Below are positions 49,501 through 62,500 of a stretch of DNA of 64,000 nucleotides, in pieces; the first letter of the stretch is position 1; every line of letters begins with the position of its first letter. The position numbers and the translations under genes are program-made. Source of the stretch: Cardiocondyla obscurior (Eukaryota > Arthropoda > Insecta > Hymenoptera > Formicidae); the NCBI RefSeq assembly GCF_019399895.1, contig NC_091867.1, positions 8,693,501 through 8,757,500 on the forward strand, read 5' to 3'. The notes beneath the pieces are model-generated. The model saw only the letters and a program-made list of their open reading frames with translations. It did not search any database and was not told the origin of the DNA.

Positions 49501-52500
49501 TATACATTACGTAGAGAGTCGGTATTTCAAAGACGCAGCCGTAGATTACGAAAGTTCGCACGGAGATAAAAAGTATACGGGTGGCAATGCGAGGGGAAAT
49601 AATTCTAAATCAAAGGGGAGCAAGAGTTACTCGTGTCAAAGTGGCAATCCGACCTCTTACGACCTTTTATATATAATATATCCTTTTAGTGTTTCGGAAT
49701 TGCGACTCTCTCGGATACTCCTGCTGAAAGTGCACTCCGAGTTAAGGACAGCATAAGTAATCTTTTTCTGATTTTTCAAGAAAACGACGTCGGTTGCGAA
49801 GATCGAACTAGAACGGCGTCATGGAGAAAATTCTCCTTGCCTCGCACAATATAGGTCATAAAAGACTTATGGCTTCTGTGCTCCGAATTTTACTTTCAAA
49901 GCGAGTCTCTATAAACTGCAGACGAAATACGTCTCGCGCGAAGTATCATTACGAGTAAAAAGGACGACCATAATTTTTCATGCCGAAGCGATTCAGCGAG
50001 TAAAGCGGAAAATAGTTGTCCAGTTTGTAAAAAGTTTAAAACTGTAAAAAAAAAAGAAAAAATAACAATGATAATTCGGCGCAAGCAAAAGCGACTGGTT
50101 CGTCATAGAAAATAAACCTCTTTAATGTCTTTGATTTAGTGTCGCGTATCTTGTTTCATTAATGGCTCCGAGATATTTCCGTTCCATAATAATGCAGTTC
50201 GCAAAGTGCCTGAGGAAAAGGATTAAACGGAGCACCGTGTATAATGGCATCGCCACGTCCTGAACACGGTAACCAATATCCGAACTTCGTAAGCCTATAC
50301 GAAGGTCAGGACGCGTTATTACATTATTGCATTATACATCGGTATATGCTACCCGGGTGCATGTCCATCGAGCTTTCGAAGCGATACACAATGGCGGCTG
50401 ACCGCCATGGGGCAACCAAGTCTGTAATCACGGGCCACGACTAAATATCCTTCTAAACGAGTCCTCTAGAGAAAAGTCGATAAGTAGACACGCGAACCGT
50501 GAAAATGAATACAGTTCAGTTTAATTTCAAAAATTTAAAGAACGCTTTGTAAATAAGATTAATACTTCGTGTGCGCAGATTGCGAGCTACGTCTCTTGAA
50601 AGAATACGCAAAAAATAATGGTTTAAATAAAAATTAACTTGCTTTACTGCATAATAACGGAGAACCGATATAAACCGAGCGTAATCATTTCAGTTAACTC
50701 TTAAGTAACGTCGGAAACTTAAGAAGAAATTTTCTCGCGAGAATACGTCGTTTGTCAGAGTCCATTTTTTTTTTTTTTCGTGATGTCCGTCATTAGACGT
50801 AGCGGTATCTTTCGTTCGACGGTGACGGCGATCGCGAGATAAACGGGAACTTGGGCGAACCGGGTATACGGACTACCGCTCAGCTAAAGCATAAGATGCC
50901 CGCAAGCTCCGACATCTGTAGCAACAACGCGTTCTCGTGGACTGTCACGATAATGTGACAGCTAAGAAACACGCGAAAGCCCTTAGCGGCGCCGCGACGC
51001 CCTCGTTTTCGCGTCGTCGGCGTCATCGGGCGAGAAAGGTACGACAGTTTGCTTTATTTGGCCGCCCGATTTCATGACGAGTAAAACCCGACGGTGGTAT
51101 GAGCGGGGAAAAACAGAGGGAAGGAAAGAGAGAACGTGATAACAAAGAAAACAACCTGGCGGACTTGTGTCTGCGAGATCGAAAGGATTTTTCCCGCGTT
51201 TCTCCCGCGGCTCCACGGCACTCCCCCGCGTACAAGAAATAAAGGCATTTTCCAGGAGCTCGCCAAGTAACGATCGCGTCTCGGCGGCGCTTGAACCTCG
51301 GAAAATAATAAGAGATAAGCTTTTCGCGACACGTCGACACGTCGGGAGATTCATCCGGTTGTAAACCGGGGAAACAATATTTCCTCCTCGATGAAGCCGC
51401 GGAGTTATTTGGCAGGGCGCGATTATCCGGGCGTTTCATCGATCACGCGGATGTTCATGCGGTGGACGTTCACATAAATTTGTCGCGCACTTAATCCGGA
51501 TGTCGTTAATGTCGTGATGCTCGATGACAAAAATTACGAAGTCGCGTACGGCAACGACGAGATCCCTAAAGTGGGTGTGTGCACTTTGTTATAAAATCGA
51601 CGGAAAATCTGCAGGCTGAGAATCCCCGGGCGCAAGAAATTCCGCACCACTCGCGAGTGAGAACGGGCGCATTCGTGCGTCGTTCATATGTGCTTCACAC
51701 AAACATACTTATCCGCGGGGCGGATGACGACAATCGAAACGAAGACGGAGGGATAAAACGGGAGCGGCATGAATATCTCAGTCGGCTTATTTACATATTC
51801 CTTTTGTAGAGATTCACGGATAAGATGACGCGCGATAGGATCGAAGCGGGGCCACCGCCGAGCGCCATGGAAACCTCATCGCCGAGAGGAGACGCGCCGG
51901 GGAGAAAACGAAAGCGAGCGTCGTGAGCACGCCGGACCGCCGGCTCCGTCACCGTGGAGACGCGCGAGATTTGTCGAAGGAAAAATATATCTTGCTATTG
52001 TGAAGAGGAATTTCAGACGACGCGAAAAGTATGTCTTCCTTAGCGAGGCAGTCTCGTGGAAACGATACGTTAACTCTTGAGTCAGTCGGATGTATCGGCT
52101 TTGTCTCGTCGAGCAGTACTTTAGAACTCTCCGTTGCCATAGTTGTGATGTAACGGAGACAGATAAAGGAAACAAATTGTCAACAATGGGACTCGTTTTA
52201 AAAACGCGTAAGAATGCAGCTATTTAAAATTATAATATGATTGTAAGAGAAAAGCGGGACTTCGGTAGCGCGCGTCGCGAGATAAATGCGAGCAAATTAA
52301 TTCTAATTTATGAAAATCCGTCGACACGTATGGAACTCACGGCGGCCCCATCGCGCGCGATTGTCGCAATTATTATCAAAGCAGCGCGGCCGAGGCGCGC
52401 AAGTTCGATGCCGACAATAATTCTCGCGAACTTCGCCGCGCGCGAAAAACGCTGCGAAAGGCCGTGGGCGCCGAGCTCCACGAAATAATTAAACGATTCC

Positions 52501-52665
52501 GGCAACTCGAACATTAAGTAGACTTAGTGGGTCTACTTCGCCGCTCTCGCCTCGCGGCGCCACAATAATCCTCCCAAGAATCTCCAGAAATAGCTTTCGC
52601 CGCAACACGAGACAGACGCGGGGGAGAAAGAAAGACGGAGTGAAAGAGCTTTTCCGCTGAGACGA
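46583..52665. other. Anonymous non-coding DNA
   Basis: No gene recognised. T tracts at 47038-47060 and 50767-50779; A-rich tracts at 49158-49180, 49447-49460 and 50045-50055; AT-rich stretches at 46890-47120 and 49200-49450. Balanced-composition frames at 47155-47424 and 47516-47794 (minus; the second has no ATG start) and 50244-50444 (plus) match nothing I know. 51450-51469 is the partner of the 34763-34782 repeat. Confidence 0.55.
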
Positions 52666-52666
52666 G

Positions 52667-52699
52667 TGAGAGAGAGAGAAGAGAGAGAGAGAGAGAAAG
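52667..52699. repeat. GA microsatellite
   Basis: (GA)n on the plus strand, interrupted once by GAAGAG. The serine/leucine-rich minus-strand frames across it are artefacts. Confidence 0.95.
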
Positions 52700-54340
52700 G
52701 AGCCTCGAAAAGCGAACGGAGGCGTGTAAAGCTCAAAACGAGAAACAGGAGGTGAACGCGGATCGACGGGACTCGCCTTTCGCTTTTTAATCCGCGAGAC
52801 GCCAATTTCACGAGATGTCTCGCGCGCGCTGGTCCACACGGCTCGAACGGCACGTAGCCCCGATAAAAAGCAACAGAACTGGGTAATAATAGAGAGAATG
52901 CTGTAACTCCGAGGGCAAAGAAAATGGGTCGTGGATCATGTCTCACCTCTCGTATTTCTGCAACTTTCCCGTCCACATGCTTCACGTGTCACAAAGTCTC
53001 TCTGAATATTACGCTCGCAAAGTGCACAATGTTCTTATTTTAAATAAGAAAATTTCATCTCGGGCCCCGGTTGCACGAAAAAGATTTCGCGGGTTGTAAT
53101 TCTATGTGGCCTTTTGAGAGCTGGTTTCGCTTTTTCCTCCCCCTTTATCTTCTGCGAGAACAACACACGGGCGTCTTTCGTAAAGCAACGTAGTATCTTT
53201 TACTCTCCACCCTCAATTTATTCGATCTCGAGCAATGTTCGTATCGATTGGCAAACGTTTTCAAAACGGCGCAATCACGCTGAAATAAAGAAAGCACGTC
53301 TTCATCCTCGAGCGGGATGCGAAAAAGAAGAGAAGCGATCGGGAACGATATCGCGCGAATTTTATCCACGCCGCGGAAAATGGATTCGTTGCTGTTCGCG
53401 AGCGGCAGAGAAACAATGTTTACCTCGTTGCATGCATAACGTCAGATATAAGCGTAGATTTAAGCTTTATCGCTTATATACCCGGCTATATCTGCGCGCT
53501 CGTAGTTACGGTCTGTACTTTATCGTTACTTGCATGAAAATTATCGCGCATGCACTACCCCTCAAGGTAACGTTTACACTCCGACGGATTAACCGCACAG
53601 CTGTACTCGCTACCACGGTCTACTATTTTCGGGGTAAAAATTACGATATCGCTCAAAATAAGCACCTCGAGTTGATATCGAGCTCGAAAGGTAATGAACA
53701 GCGGTGTACAAAAGTAATAAGGAGGAAACGTAAATATGATATATTTCGAATAAAGATTTTAAAACGTTTACCTTCGCGGTAGTAAGTTTAACGCCGCCGA
53801 TTAGCTTAGAAAAAAAATAAAAAACGACGTAACGCTAGTCGCCGGTATATTCACGGTGATACACAGGCTCTTCGAGAAATGCGAAATTGACCGCGGAGGA
53901 ACAACTAAATCACAGCAATAAAGTGGTCACTACGCGCTGCTCTGTTCTATCAGCAGGTACGACGCGGATGGTGCGCCAGCATGACAGAATCGAAATGCGC
54001 ACAATAGTAATTCGTCACAGTGAGCGAATAGTCGAAATGGCTGTGTCGCGCGGGTCACTGAAATTCCAGCAAGAGTCGTTCTACATGAACGTCCATCCGA
54101 CATTCCAACCGGCTGCCGTCAAACTCGCAACAAATGTAATCCTCTTACAGAATCCGCCGTGCGGTACAGTTACATAGAAGGCGTCGTAATTACATCATCC
54201 GTACATTGAACCTTAACCCTATTCAAATGACAAAAGGCTAAATACTAATCAATTAACAAGCGCTTTGAACTACCAGAAGCCTAACGAGCTTGCAACGACA
54301 TGCGTTCAATTATAATACCTCGACTCGTAAAATTAAAAAA
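52700..54340. other. Anonymous DNA holding the longest open frame
   Basis: Contains the longest open frame in the window, 222 codons on the plus strand at 53114-53782. It begins at a TTG, its first in-frame ATG is about half-way along, its composition is very basic (Arg/Lys/Tyr-rich) and I recognise no domain. A minus-strand donor ACGAGAG/GTGAGAC lies at about 52940 without a convincing exon. Confidence 0.55.
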
Positions 54341-54374
<34 letters not shown>

Positions 54375-54375
54375 A
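54334..54375. repeat. Poly-A followed by GAAA/GA microsatellite
   Basis: About 16 A, then GAAAGAAA, then (GA)8 on the plus strand. Confidence 0.93.
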
Positions 54376-57300
54376 GAGCGCGAGGAAGATAGAGAAGAAA
54401 AAGAAAGAAATGAAAATCTGACGTAAAGACAAAAGGCGGAAAAGATAAAGAATCCGTACAGACGCGTACGGGCCGCTTTAAAAGGATTAACGCGCGGCAA
54501 ACTTTTTTGTCCTGCGGTACGCCGCGTAATGATATATTTCGAGAAGGTAATATTCTTTTTCGTTGCCCCAGACGTCGCGCGCCGCCGTTCGAGATTGCAC
54601 GCGAGAAGACCGAGAGAAATCAGGTAAATGCACGAGTCGCGTTAAAGAGAAGCGCGCGAAAATGCATTTCTCAATTGAAAAGAATAATCGGCAACGTGAT
54701 TCGAACTGACAGACTGTCGGAAAATAAAAGTGTCGGGTACGCGTCTCCAGCTCACCACGTTTATTTTGCGAATTGCGGAGAGCCAATTATCAACATTCTC
54801 AAACTTTAAATCGAGAGAGAGCCGAAGGAAAGTTGAACGCGTTAGGAAAGAAGTTTCCTCGGTGATAAAGTAATCATCAATATAATTAAGCTGACGTAAC
54901 GACACGCGCGAGCGGAAGAACCGTTCGCTGACGTGAATCTCGTGGAAACGTCAAACTCTGCGCCGTATCTCGATCCGGAAAGCCGGGCTAGGCAGTCCGG
55001 CTACGTGCTAATCTGAAAATACTGGCGATGAGCAGCGAACGATCGGGAGAAAGAGAGAAACGGCAGAGGAGAACAAATGCGATTACAAATTCAGAGGCCA
55101 TCGTCAGGTCGACGAAGTGACAAGTTCCAGTTATCGAAGCTCCAAACGGGCCACCTGTTTTTCCAATCCTCGTGACTAACCCCGACCTGACGTTCTATCG
55201 AAGCAAATGAAACGTTAGAACGCGATAAGTGTGAAGGTTATCTTTCGCACAAACTGTGGATGAATTTATGTGTTTCGAACGCTGGATGCTCTTCGCTGAT
55301 TTCGTCAGAGAAATTTTCGATTAAAAAAGAAAAAAAGGAAAAAAAAAAGAAAAAAAACTGGTCGCTTATCTTTTTTTTTTCTTTTTTTTTTTAATCTCTA
55401 TTAATCACGATTCGTTCATTATTTGATCCACTTGACACGGTTAGATGAAAAATAATTTACAGAGCGCGTCATCAACTCCTATCCGCGTTCCATTTTTCAA
55501 CGTGTGATTTTGATTTAAGGCCAACATGACAGCTGGCTCGTACAGCGGACAGCATCCAACGAAAAAACATTCCTATCTCGATTTTTTTCCGCCGAAGCGT
55601 CGACTTTGCAGCGAAATGCATCGGCCACGCTGCATTCGGCGGCGCGCAAACGGTGTAACGATGTTTCAGCGGCGGCTCGCTTAACAAATAGATATGGCAG
55701 CGTAATAAATGAACGAAATTTTCGCGCGAAATTCACGTTAGATTGGCAACAATTATTCCGGCCCGATCGGCCGGATATTTTACTTGCATTCTTTCTCAAT
55801 TTATCGCCAATAATTTCTTTCATTCAAACGCTCTTCCGGGCAACGTTCGAAGCCCCCGTTTAAACAATTTTCCCGGCGTTCTCGCGGAAACATTTTTTTT
55901 TCTTTTTTATCTTTCTATTTTCTTTTTATTTTTCTCTTCAATTACCATCCGACCCGCGCGGAACTCCGCGTTATTCTTACGTTGCATCGTGCGTTTAGAA
56001 AGAGATTATTTCGCCGTGTGGGAATATAATGCGGGAAAGGTATCGCGTGCACGGAACTTATGTCATCGCCCGTCTCGCCGCTCAACTGTGAAAACGAACG
56101 TCGCGTGTCAGCGCGAGACCTACGCACGTCAGAGTCACCGGGTAACTACGTTAGGTACTACGTGCGCACGGAACGTATATTTCGAGAGCACTCGACAGAG
56201 AGCGAGAGGGAGCGAGGGTGAAGGGATGGGGAGGGTGGTTGCTGGCGCCCGATGCGGCGCGTTAATGACAGGAAACCGGCAATATGAACTTGACGGCTCG
56301 GTACCGCACCGCGTACCGCAGTAACGTACCGACAAACCGCAGGTCCCATCGTCGCAGCCCTCCCCCCTGGTTTCTGTCACTGTTTCCCGCCGTGCTGCAT
56401 CTCCTGACTCGGTTATCTCGCCTTCGTCATTAGCCGTCGCTCCGAGCCTCGTCCCAAGATATGTTGCGGGTACAGATAACTTTAACCAAATATAAACGCT
56501 CGGTATTGGCGCGCGATACTTCCGATTTGGGTCTAAATGCAAATATTCGAGGGCTAAAAGTCGGATGAGAGACGGAGATAAATTTTCAAACATCTAAACG
56601 GAGTATTTAATAATTATCTCACCTCGAGGGACGCGCGCGTCCAGTGCCTTCCAGGCGTTAATAATTTTCTAGAGCTAACCGCGACGTATCGCGTTGACGC
56701 GAGGGAAAAAAGAAAGAGGGCCGCGATCAACGGAGTCTCGTCCGAGGAAAAACCAGCAGATTAAAACACGCTCACTCGTATAACCACTCGTTAGCACGAA
56801 ATTACAGCTCCGCGCCTTGCAATTACTTTCAATATCGCGGCCTCCCCAGTCCTCTGCCCGTCTCCTCGCCGTCGTTTACACCGTCGTCGTTAAATTGGAA
56901 CGCGGTTAATTATCATTTGAGCGGCAAGGAGAAATAAACATTTCGCTTTCCATTGCGTTCGGGCTCCATTCAACGGAAGAGCAAGCGATGGTCAAGCAGT
57001 TCTTCGCGAGAGGCAAGTCAAGTGCACGCGTTCGTGTGCATCTCCTCGAATCTAAATAGATTGTACCTACTAGAAATACACAATTGTTACTGCCGAAGTT
57101 GCCAGTAAACGAAAAATCCCCCGAAAGACGTGATCGCGCCATGCAAATAAATATTTTACAATCTAATAATTTTTTCAATTTGCAAGTCTGCTATCGTTAC
57201 ATACGTCGTTCTAAATAAAATCCTTTCCGCTCGATATCGCGATTGTCGTTCGTGCGAGTGCACGGGTGAGCTAAAAGTCGAGTGAAACTGCAAACGATAC

Positions 57301-59500
57301 TCAGGAAGAAAAGACGAGGAAAACGAGCATTCGTAGTAAGAGATAAATAGGCAAAAATACTCCACGGCGAGAATAAAACCGAGTTCTCGGCTCATCCAAC
57401 TTTAATTAACGTCATTAGGCAATTAGACACGTAGATCGCATGCCTCTTGGGGTTGCGTGTGGGCGAGTGTTACACGAGCTAGTATTTAAAAGAGCTCGCG
57501 AAAGAGCGACGATAAATTCAGCAGCGAGTTAAAGGTATAAAACCACGCCGTATTATCGATGTCCAGAAAAAGGTAATAAATAAAACTCGGCAGGTTATTG
57601 CGCAATATTTCGTAAGATCTAAAGAACATTTTATATATAATACCCTAGCGTGATCTTTAAGCACCTAAACATATTATTTAATATAAAAAGGCGATAAAGT
57701 ACACGCGTCGTAACAGATTTTATAACATAATGCCGCACAGTAGTACGAGAAATATATGTATATAGACACGAAACATGAAGTACAAAATAGCGACCGTTAA
57801 CACTTTAAAAACGTATTTAATAATACCATTTGCAAGATCTCGAACTTACGTCTTCGTAACGCGATGAATTCGAAGGGCGAAATAATAAAAAGGAATGGCT
57901 GATTAATCGTCACTTCGATCGATCGCTCGTAGAAAATTACTCCGTCCTTCGGACAGCGCAATTTCACATAATACAATATTTCCCTTTCCATGTCATTGTG
58001 CTCCGAAAGGAAACACTCCTCTCTTCGGTATCGCCCTCGAAAGAGCCGTCGATCGAAATGCAATAACATGCGCGATCACCTGTCGCGCTTAAAAAAACGG
58101 CATAATCGATACTAAGCAAAATAAACCGGGGATACTTTGAAGAAGATTAATACATCGCTCGTTCTCGGCGAGAGGGGTAAAAAAAAAAAAGGTTTGCACG
58201 TCGCAAAACTTTGAAAAAACGTTGTGCGAACTTAACGAAATGACATCGCGCGAATGGCGCTCGCATACCATGCACTCTAACGCCGTTACCTTCCGCGCCG
58301 CGTCGAATAAACATCTCACGTTGAACAAATAAAGCGCGACGTCGCCAGACGATCGCATTTAACGGCGAAATGCAGGCAGAAACTGACGCAAACGCCCGCG
58401 GTCCCCAAAAATATACAGCGCCGAATGACCGAGGCGCGCAGGATGAGCCGAAAATACGCGATGACGTCGCGGCGTGGACGGCGTAAAATCGAACGGAACC
58501 CACGTAACTTCGCCCAGCTCGCAAGTAGTACGTACGTACAGGCCTGACAATTCGCGGTAAGATGGCCAACGATAATTTCTCGCCGGCGTCACGTGCCGGC
58601 GATATAAATCACATCCCTTTCCTGCCCACGCCACCGGGCGACCCCCTTTTCCGAACCCTCGACGGAACTCACCTCCCTCTCCCCTCCCCCTCTTATCCGC
58701 AATTACCTAATACGTCCGCCGCGTTATCCCTAGGTACCATCGGCGCGAATCCCTTCGGCCCACCCACACTTCTTCGTTTAACTCGCGCGGCCGCTAACTT
58801 ACGTCCCGGCGCCCAATAATAGATCTAGACAGCCGCAGCTTGTGATGGATTCCCCTAAATCACCGTACCACACGGCGAGGAGAAATTGCACGTCGCGTCC
58901 TGCCGTTGAAAAAGGAAGATGCGATCGCGGAGAATAGCTTCTCGATCGTTTTCCCCCGATTCGATCGCGACGGGGCTGCATCGACGTCGATCGCCGCGTG
59001 AGCGACTGACCTTCGTAAAGTCGATACACGTCGCGCGCGGGCGGTATTTCGATATTATTGAAGTCAACGTCTACGCTGCATTTTCTCTCGTATCGTTTAT
59101 TCGGAAACGGAGCGCGCGCCGTAAAGCGAGCGGCCCGAGCAAACTGATACCGAATCGAAATTAGAATTCGTTCCTCGTATCTCGCTCGCATCGCCGGGCA
59201 CTTCGGCGAGAAAAAAGAAGAAGAGGCATGTCCGACAGCGGTAAGCCGATAAGCTCACGTCTCGGGGAAACGTCGCGGGGGTTGGTTACTTTCGTCGCCG
59301 TCGGACGGCGGCAGGCCGATGCCAGGACACGATCGATCTCTAAGTGGAACGCAGAAAACGGCTGCGTAATCCCACGGAAACTCTTTCTCACGTGCTTTCC
59401 ATATCCCGGTCGTGCGAGACCATTCCCGGCGCCTACATACGTAACCGACGTCTCTTCCGCTTTCGTCTTCTCCTTCTATCTTTTTCATGGCATTTGCCGC
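54376..59500. other. Anonymous non-coding DNA
   Basis: No gene recognised. A-rich then T-rich tracts at 55322-55396 form a potential A/T foldback (A-rich 55322-55360, T-rich 55370-55395). T-rich tracts at 55892-55940. A10 at about 58180-58190. 58672-58702 is a C/T-rich tract (three to four G tracts on the minus strand). 57640-57780 is AT-rich. A minus-strand CGAG/GTGAGATAA donor near 56617-56623 was considered and rejected. Confidence 0.55.
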
Positions 59501-59524
59501 GTGCATTTGCCACAGGTAAGTATT
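59461..59524 (+). promoter_or_regulatory. Splice donor or weak recursive site, plus strand
   Basis: GCCACAG/GTAAGTATT on the plus strand, junction after 59515, is a near-perfect donor. A pyrimidine-rich run (TTTCGTCTTCTCCTTCTATC) lies 30-55 nt upstream, further than usual, with a mixed CATTTGCC stretch between. It can be read as the donor of a plus-strand exon or as a poor ratchet point. It is opposite in orientation to the 24.5- and 45.8-kb sites, so it would need a second transcript or be chance. Confidence 0.2.
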
Positions 59525-62500
59525 CGCGTTACTACACCCGCAGGATACATATCCGGAGCACTCGGAGTGCATTTGCCGGCATCGAGAAGACTCAGGGACA
59601 TGTCTACAAGACTCGCTAGTGCCACAGAAATTCGCGCGATTTCTCGACGACGGTCTTTATTTTATTTTTTTTCTTTTTTTCTTTCTACGATTCTTTCACT
59701 CCTCGCGAGAAGACACTAATCGATCCTGAGATCGCTATTAATGTCGAACAGTCCCGATATATCTTCGCACAATTCTGAATTTTACATTCGCGACATTCAG
59801 TCGTTTCACACGTGGTTCTAAAAAAAGAATCGACATTGTCTTTCCGCCGTCAGTACTGCAAATATTTTATTCACTTTTCAAAAAAAAGATTAAAAAAAAT
59901 AGAAGCTACATTTATTTTTGCGGAGGGAAAAAAATAACACCGGCTATATAAAACTCGAAAAGCAGTTGTTTTTTAATAAACTCAGTTTAAATTGGAAACA
60001 TAGTATTGCGTATGGTTGTGTTGCAGAGGCGTATCGATTTAAATAGTTTAGCATACAACTGACACTGTAAGTGAGTTATCGTTCCCGCCATTCTCACAGA
60101 AAAATGCAAGACATGTATAAATCTACACAACAGCTTTCCTTCCTCGTGTTTTTGCAATCGGAAGCCAATCACATCCATTAAGCGTATAGACAGATGGTTA
60201 ATCAAAAGACTAAAAATACGAGGTACATTCAAGATTCAGATGTGACCTTTTGTTCCGCCTCGAATTATTAGGCGACAGCGTTTTCCTAGTGATAACTTCG
60301 CAAGGTCCAAGTGCATTAAAAGGATACATCTCTCTTCGCGGAAAAGTGTAAAATCGAAATCCATCGACACACTAAAATCTACCCGGTCTGCCGACGTTCG
60401 CGCGTTCAAAATGAAATTACCAATTTCCGTTTGACCGAGCCCGGAAACCGCCCTATTCGACGTGCGAACGATTTCCCACGTACAAGTCGCGAAAATTCGC
60501 TCGCAGCCGACATTGTCGCATCGCTGCTCGTGCTCTTTTTCACAAACAATATTTTTTAAAACATAACAATTTTCAATCACGATTTAAAATTTAAGAGCAT
60601 TTATCAACCGTCCCGAAAAATAAATAAATAAATAAATTAAAAAAAAAAAGAAGATTTAGTAAGAAATCCAGTTTTGACGCACGTAACTGCACATCGGAGT
60701 AATCGCCTGTCTCGCGACCCCCGCGGGATACGTCCTCAAGATACTGCTATCATCCCTCCCCCTCACCGGTATCCTCTTTCTCACCTTGCGTCTTTCCCGT
60801 TCGCGCCGACATCCCGGTTTCGTCTGCGACGAAATTGCACTCGAAGGCTGAAGTACGCGTGACGGATGATGGAAGGCGATCCTCGAGAACGAGATCGAAA
60901 GTAGGCCCGCGATGTGCATAAAAGCGAACGAAACGAGGTTCTCTCTTTGAGAAGAGTGAGAGGGAGGTAAAGAGGAGCGGAGCGGGGAGTGTAGATAGAG
61001 GGTACATAGGTATTTCTCTCCGAGCGTTCTTATCCTCCGCCGGGGAAACTCTATTACGCGGATTTGGGTCGCGCGTCGTATTATGCAGATCACTCGAGTC
61101 GATCCGCGTGTAAGCTCTCGTTACTTACGGATTTTAATTACGTCGCGCATCACGCGTGTTTACCGAGAAACTGCCGTTCGGCGTGGCGTTATTATGCTTC
61201 ATTGGTTAATTTATAACGCGAAGAGCTAACAGAATCACAAACATCTTCGTGAAAAAAAGAAAAGAATTACACGGTTGTGCAACAAGAACACGGGTTGAAT
61301 ATTCGAACGCGGGTGCATCGACGTTGCGTGCGAGTTATTCTTTATTCAATAGCCGCGAGTTCCGTTTTGTCGTAAAATTTTACGTTTCAGTTAACGTACG
61401 TCGGACACGTTCAACGGACGGAAAACTCTCGTCTCGCGTGTGCACGTAAAATTTTCGACGAATTATCAATAGTTAAACTCTTTGCGCGCGGGCGCGCGCG
61501 ATTTATCTCGTCGCGATCTTTTTATATTCTAAATCGAGAAAGCGGGGAAAAATACGAGCGCCGGCTCGTATAGGATATCGCCGATAAAACCATGTCGCGC
61601 GTCGGATACTCGACCGCCTCTACGATAGAGCCCTGTTGAGCTTCGTCGGCTCGTAAAGAAGAGAATCGGTGTGCCGGTGGCGAAATCCAGCGGGGCATCG
61701 AACTGCATCGAAGCCGCACCAAGCCGCGCATCTCCTCGGAATCGTAAAGACACGAATTCGATGCGAACAAGCACATGCTACTACGCCGTATTATAACGAT
61801 CTTAGTGCACAGCGGGATGATTACGCTCGAGAGATTATTACCGCGTTTACTGCCGAATAAAGGAGTTTCGCGGACGATAATAGAATATCTTCGTTCATTT
61901 TCTTGATCCTCCTATTCCCTTCCTTTTCCGTTCGATTCAGTTCACGTTTCTGCAATTTGCACCGGCGATTCAAACTTTTTATCGGGAAAAATTTTATCGT
62001 GATTAAACGACAGCGATAAAAGCCCGAAAATGAAATAGAAAGGTATTACGAAATTATTAAAAAAAATGTAAGATAAATTCTGCCACTGAGTTTTATATTA
62101 CAGTTTTTTTTTTCTTTTTTTTACATTTTAATAAGTTAACCCGCGCAAATGTCTGCGACGTGAAAAAACCGATCACGGCTCGGGATTGACTAATTGGAAA
62201 TGCCACGCAAGCATGTGCCGGGTAGCTTGATCAAACGCGGTTCTGCAAGAACTTCCAAATTCCCGAAGAAACACGAGTAACATGTGAGCGAGGCTTATGT
62301 GACGGTCGGTCAATGCGGTTGCAACACAAGCGGCGGTTCTTCGCTACAATTTAACTTGGCATGAGAAACTGTTGGACGCGAGTTTCCTGATGAATATACC
62401 ACGGTCGAGTTTACCGAGCTTATGTGTGCTCCATGTGCGGCTACATGTTGGCGCACACATTATGTCACGTATGACGTCGGTCTAATTATGTATACTCAAA

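Noticed and set aside
50244..50444. 66-codon ATG-initiated plus-strand frame
   Set aside because: Short, balanced composition only; nothing recognised and no regulatory or splice context.
53114..53782. Longest open frame, 222 codons, plus strand
   Set aside because: Starts at TTG with the first ATG about half-way, strongly basic, no recognisable domain and no splice support. One such frame is not far beyond chance for 64 kb read in six frames.
55743..56324. 193-codon plus-strand frame
   Set aside because: Crosses a T-rich tract that encodes a phenylalanine/leucine run; no domain and composition that follows the DNA.
56617..56668. 46-nt minus-strand exon ending CTCGAG/GTGAGATAA, open as KIINAWKALDARVPR
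   Set aside because: The acceptor (GGTTAGCTCTAG) has almost no pyrimidine tract and the peptide is unrecognised; very short open segments are common by chance.
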